This document shows, piece by piece, positions 60,181 to 64,000 of a stretch of 64,000 nt of DNA. The position numbers were made by a program, and so were the translations under genes. The DNA is from Liolophura sinensis. Taxonomy: Eukaryota; Mollusca; Polyplacophora; Chitonida; Chitonidae. Location: assembly GCF_032854445.1 (NCBI RefSeq), contig NC_088306.1:10566193-10630192 (forward strand). The letters run 5' to 3'. Positions within the stretch are counted from its first letter, which is position 1; each line of letters starts with the position of its first letter. Below the pieces are notes generated by a model. That model was not told where the DNA came from and did not search any database. It saw only the letters and a program-made list of their open reading frames with translations.

Positions 60181-60785
60181 TGACCCTAGAATCGGGCCAG
60201 ACAACCTGGAGATACAAGCTTTCGCCAAAACATGATCGTTTTAAAAGAATATATAAAATGTCATTTTTTGCACCAGGAAATGTTGTCATTTTAAAATTTG
60301 AAAGAATTCTAACCAGAAGCTTTCAACTTCATTAAATGTCGTAAATGTCAATTACAGAAAGCGTCTTTGAGTCAAGCCGTAGACGATATACTCTCCCCCC
60401 CCCATTCCACACCCACCCCCAGTAAACACCGTACAATCTGTCAATCAATCATTAATTGGGCAATCAAAAACAGTCAATAAACCAAACGGCCTACCAATCT
60501 GGCGCTTATTTGTAACTTGCACATAACAGTGGACCTTCCAATCAGTGTTACGCTTTTTGCCAAAGTGTCACGTGACGGACATAAATACTGACAAAAGTCC
60601 GACCCGGAAACTGTTGCTGTGTGCGGGGAAGAGGAACAAACCCTGTCAACAAATGCTTCAAAAATCTGTTTGCAGTGCAACAGATGTTCTTTTAAATTCA
60701 ACGATTCCTAGAACAACCCACGCAACTTAAAATAAGCCTAACTTCTACATTATATATAGCCATTTTCACTTGTATATAAACATGT
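60180..60785. other. Non-coding sequence, C-rich patch
   Basis: A short C-rich stretch at 60393-60420. Two overlapping short frames at 60474-60730 on opposite strands, no support for either. Confidence 0.4.
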
Positions 60786-60786
60786 A

Positions 60787-60794
60787 TACATATA

Positions 60795-60868
<74 letters not shown>
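60787..60868 (+). repeat. (TA)n microsatellite
   Basis: Near-uninterrupted TA units over about 80 bases, with one TATTATA break near 60800. Confidence 0.97.
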
Positions 60869-60872
<4 letters not shown>

Positions 60873-61100
60873 GCACTAAAACATTTAGTTTCCTTAACAT
60901 ACACCTTAACTTTTTAAATAAAAATGTGCTATGTCTTTTCCACGTCTGACATAGTAGTTCTTATGTATTGCATATGGAAGACAGTTTCACTAAAATTGCA
61001 TCTGAGGTTCTACAATGTCAAACGGTAAAAAAAAAAACGATTTATTAATTTATTTTATTAATTTTATTATTAAATTAATTTATTTAATTTATTTATTTAA

Positions 61101-61250
61101 TTTATTTAATATTTGATTTGTGTTTTACGCCGTACCCAAGAATATTTCACTTATACGACATTATGATGGGCGGAAACCGGGCAGAGCCCGGGGGAAACCC
61201 ACGACCATCCGCAGGTACTGACAGACGTTCTGAGGTACGAAAAAACGAAA
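61101..61250 (-). mobile_element. SINE copy, 3' two thirds
   Basis: Minus strand: GATGGTCGTGGGTTTCCCCC, GGGCTCTGCCCGGTTTCC, then a tail with GGCGTAAAACACAAATC and a long AT-rich end (61042-61105) of TAAA and TAAAT units. The head is lost. About 15 bases of the body between the GCTGGC and CGTATAAG motifs are deleted. Confidence 0.85.
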
Positions 61251-61314
61251 TAAAGCCAGTCAGGTTTGAACGCTCGTTGTACTTAATCGTCTGATATCTC
61301 TCCACCTGCAATAA

Positions 61315-61455
61315 ACAGCCTTTCAACAGTGAGGTCGAGTGTTCGAATCCAGCTGCAGCTGGATCGACAGCGACTTTACATCGGTCGTTTTATGTGATTC
61401 CTGGCTGAGGGCGGTGATTTTTTTCTGTCGTCGTATAAGTGAAATATACAAATCG
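61315..61455 (+). mobile_element. tRNA-headed SINE, second type
   Basis: B box GTGTTCGAATCCAGCTGCAG (61339-61358), then a body distinct from the main family, ending in GTCGTATAAGTGAAATATAC, which is shared with the main family's tail. This indicates a common 3' region joined to different heads and bodies. Confidence 0.6.
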
Positions 61456-61774
61456 TCTCAGCGAAGGCAATACCCTGTGACAAAAACGCGGGCTGACATA
61501 TTATCACATAACTATCTTTAGAAATTGTTTCGCCGTAATAACGTTTTTACGAGGCGAGCATAAACAAGAAAAAAATTACCAGTGACTATTTTATGAGATT
61601 TGATCATGAGAGTGACACATCAAGATAAAACCACATACCTTGAGCAATGAGATTCAATCTATCACCTGAAACAGTAATAAGACATTAGCCTACCTGTCAA
61701 ATTGTAAAATTGATTGTTGAGATATAGCATTTTCTGGTCCGCCTTGTCTGCCCGCAGGTAAGATTATTGTCGTT

Positions 61775-61840
61775 GGCATACTTGTCGATAACATCATCCT
61801 GTCGCAAGGTTATGAGTTCAAATCCCAGGCAGATTTCTAA
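61775..61840 (+). mobile_element. tRNA-like head remnant
   Basis: GTTGGCATACTTG resembles an A box, and GTTATGAGTTCAAATCCCAG a B box, with about 40 bases between. No SINE tail follows. Confidence 0.4.
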
Positions 61841-62159
61841 AAACTTAAAAATTCAAGGTCTATTATGTTGGATTATATTTTTGGAACAAAGTTTTAAAGA
61901 AGTATCTATGGAAGGAAAGTATCATTCTCAACTATGAAACAGAGAAAGAAATTGCCATTGTTGTCATTTCTTCCCTGGAGAAAGGTTTCAGGCAACATTC
62001 AATCGTATTAAATTTACTAAACTGTATAAAATCTCAAAGAATGCTTATCCTGCATTTCGTCACCTAAATGTATACGCGTTTTGAAACGATGTCTTTAATC
62101 ACGGAAACTTCCTATACAAATACACCGGTTATTTGGAAACTCTTTGGCTGGAGCCATAT

Positions 62160-62215
62160 CTCACTACATGGGCAATGATTGTCATAGGTTCGAATCCAGC
62201 TCTCGGTGATTCTGC
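62160..62215 (+). mobile_element. tRNA-like head remnant
   Basis: CATAGGTTCGAATCCAGCTC is a near-canonical B box with tRNA-like sequence upstream (CTCACTACATGGGCAATGAT). A short TTTTCGTCTATAAATGAAAA tail-like segment follows. Confidence 0.45.
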
Positions 62216-62324
62216 TACGCTTTTAAACCATGAGATTTTTTCGTCTATAAATGAAAAAAGTGTTAAGCATATTGTTTGAAATCAGTCGCATGCATGGAAA
62301 TTGCAAACAAAACAGTTTTATTCG

Positions 62325-62541
62325 TCAGAAGTTTATTATTTACTTATTGATTGGTGTTTTACCCCGTACTCAAGAATATTTCACTTATACGACGGCGACC
62401 AGCATTATGGTGGTGGAAACCAGGCAGAGCCCGGGGGAAACCCACGACCATCCGCAGGTTGCTGGCAGACCGTCCACGTACGGCGAGAGGAAGCAGCGTG
62501 AGCTGGACTTGAACTCACAGCGACCGCATTGGTGAGAGACG
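62325..62541 (-). mobile_element. SINE copy, best preserved in the window
   Basis: On the minus strand, from 62541: CTCTCACCAATGCGGTCGCT, B box GAGTTCAAGTCC, GCTCACGCTGCTTCC, CCGTACGTGG, CCTGCGGATGGTCGTGGGTT, CCCCCGGGCTCTGCC, CATAATGCTGGTCGCCGTCG, GAATATTCTTGAGTACGGGG, TAAAACACCAATCAATAAGT. Only the extreme 5' head is missing. It is a good reference for the family. Confidence 0.9.
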
Positions 62542-62923
62542 TCAGAAGTTTTAGAATTGTAAACAACAATGTGTCCTTGAATTTCCCTGATGAAGGGTGA
62601 CTGTTATTGTTAACACTTGTAGGAATAATGTTAATTTCTCTCATTAATTTTTTTTTTACCTGGAAAAAAATGTGAAAAAACATCCAAATATTTTCCGCTG
62701 ATGTTTTTATGCACAGTATATAGATTCAAGACAGGTTGTATTCGCCTTGATCAATCACACGTACAAGGACTAAGATACTAGTAAACTCTTTCAGCGGTAA
62801 GGCTATTCTGTTACAATTGTTTATTTTACGGATGTGGAAGTTGAAGTATGGGCCAGTATTATCAAACATCTTAAGGCTTAAGTCAATATTTCACCCCTTA
62901 ATTATTTTGCTCTGTGAAGTCTA

Positions 62924-63120
62924 GAATTTGTGCACTGATTCTTTACTGCAGAACAGTATTCCCTGGGCAATTTGAATGCTTTACTCTTCTATGTTGGCTT
63001 TTTGAGCACTTTGCAATTTGTGACTTCAGTCTTTACTGCAGAATAGTATTCCTTGCGCAATTTGAATGCTTTACTCTTCTATGTTTGGCTTTTCAAGCAC
63101 TCGCAATTTTGTGACTTCAG
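62924..63120 (+). repeat. Tandem repeat, 90 bp period, about 2.2 units
   Basis: CTTTACTGCAGAACAGTATT at 62941 recurs at 63031. The segments ATTTGAATGCTTTACTCTTC and TATGTTTGGCTTTT follow in both. A partial unit precedes, and a truncated one (GTCTTTAAAG) follows. About ten differences separate the units. Confidence 0.9.
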
Positions 63121-63129
63121 TCTTTAAAG

Positions 63130-63895
63130 TTGCTTGATAAATAGAAGCCTGTTTAGACGGGCGCGAGGGCTAAAAAACAATAGCACGCTTGTAAATTGTT
63201 TACATGGTGGCTCGTTCGGCGTACGTAGTATTCACAGTAGTGAGTTATAGGTAGAGAAAAGAGGGAGGTAGGTTGAAATATATTACCGTACTTTTTCATA
63301 ATAGTATGCTTTACTGACTAAAAATATTTGGGAAAAGTATAAGTGGAAATTTTATTTCCCCATGGCCCAAAATTGACTGGTTTTACTTGATTCCCTTACA
63401 GTCTGTTTCTTTAAATGTAGGTCTGCGTATACATTTGTTAACAAATGTCTAAATTTTAAATCGCCCTGCGGACTTACTCATCCATGAAAGAGGTGGACTG
63501 GTCCTGGTATTAAATGGGTGTAAATAAGATCTATTTTTAATTACTAGTCTGACGTTATACCCGAGAGAACTAATGCGTCTGTAATTATAACCGTGTGAGC
63601 AGTCACGAATGTATACTGTCCCTGTCTTGTCAGCTTTTGAGAATAATGGAAAAGTGACAGTTCCATGCGTCAGAAAATCTCCACCGCCATTTTAGCGTGT
63701 GAGCGTCGTGTCATCGTTTACTTGTGTTTTACCCCTACTTATACAAAACCTGACGATAATGTACTCATCAGTCTTGCTCCAATGTCGCGGAGAAATGGGC
63801 GCTGGAGAAGACCATAGGGATACACGAACATATACTGATATCTAACTTAATAGTATTCCCAACACAGGATAAACTAGTAATAAGGTTAAAAAGTT
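63130..63895. other. Non-coding sequence without recognised feature
   Basis: No repeat core or exon-like frame was recognised. Confidence 0.4.
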
Positions 63896-63897
63896 TT

Positions 63898-63975
63898 GCT
63901 GGCCGAGTGGTTAAAAGCCATACAATTGAACTCATTCAGCGGTTTGAATTCTACTGTATGGTTGTCTCATCTCCA
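63898..63975 (+). mobile_element. tRNA-like SINE head at the window edge
   Basis: GCTGGCCGAGTGGTTAAAAG (63899-63918) is a good Ser/Leu-type A box, and GCGGTTTGAATTC (63939-63951) a B box. The head resembles that at 8216-8282. The element may continue beyond the window. Confidence 0.6.
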
Positions 63976-64000
63976 CAGTCCTGTTTGTTTCTGCCTTAGC

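Overview
This is animal nuclear DNA: AT-rich, intron/intergenic in character, with no operon structure and no complete protein-coding gene that I can recognise. The best taxonomic clue is an abundant tRNA-derived SINE whose tail reads GGCGTAAAACACCAATCAAA followed by TAAA repeats, and whose body carries GGCCGTACGTGGGAAGGTCT. I associate this repeat with marine lophotrochozoans, chiefly molluscs (bivalves or gastropods) and possibly brachiopods. That placement is from memory of the repeat type, not from a search.

Layout. 1-2255 is unique sequence without a supported feature. 2256-11760 and 11961-21426 are two near-identical copies of one 9.5 kb block, in the same orientation, separated by exactly 200 Ns. 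In every segment I compared, the first about 3.5 kb and the last about 0.9 kb are identical. The centre carries scattered substitutions and short indels. The block holds SINE pieces, a dimeric tRNA-like SINE, a 160 bp foldback element, a decayed minisatellite, and at its right end (10613-11587 and 20279-21253, minus strand) a decayed protein-coding stretch broken by frameshifts and stops. An assembly duplication at a contig gap is the simplest reading. A real recent tandem duplication remains possible.

21427-64000 is mostly SINE fragments, low-complexity DNA and several well-formed minisatellites: a 40-mer (24.1-24.9 kb), about 72-mer (29.3-29.6 kb), about 97-mer (30.7-31.4 kb), 39-mer with higher-order structure (34.9-35.6 kb), 26-mer (41.6-41.8 kb), a 54/108-mer passing into a related 35-mer (42.7-43.8 kb), 34-mer (57.7 kb), 21-mer (60.0-60.2 kb) and 90-mer (62.9-63.1 kb). 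A (TA)n tract lies at 60.8 kb. A 114 bp element with 24 bp terminal inverted repeats sits inside a SINE at 26.9 kb. Three unnamed dispersed repeats were found by comparing the window with itself.

Signs of genes are limited. They are the decayed coding stretch; a TATA-box core promoter with a probable non-coding first exon and splice donor at 53765-53933 (+); a CpG-rich patch at 58789-59180 with a protein-like minus-strand frame that could be a terminal exon; and two weaker exon-like CpG-rich patches (22834-23175 and 40390-40725, both +). These do not form a recognisable pathway. I found no convincing undescribed system. The most valuable leads are the mosaic duplication, the decayed coding stretch and the dimeric SINE.
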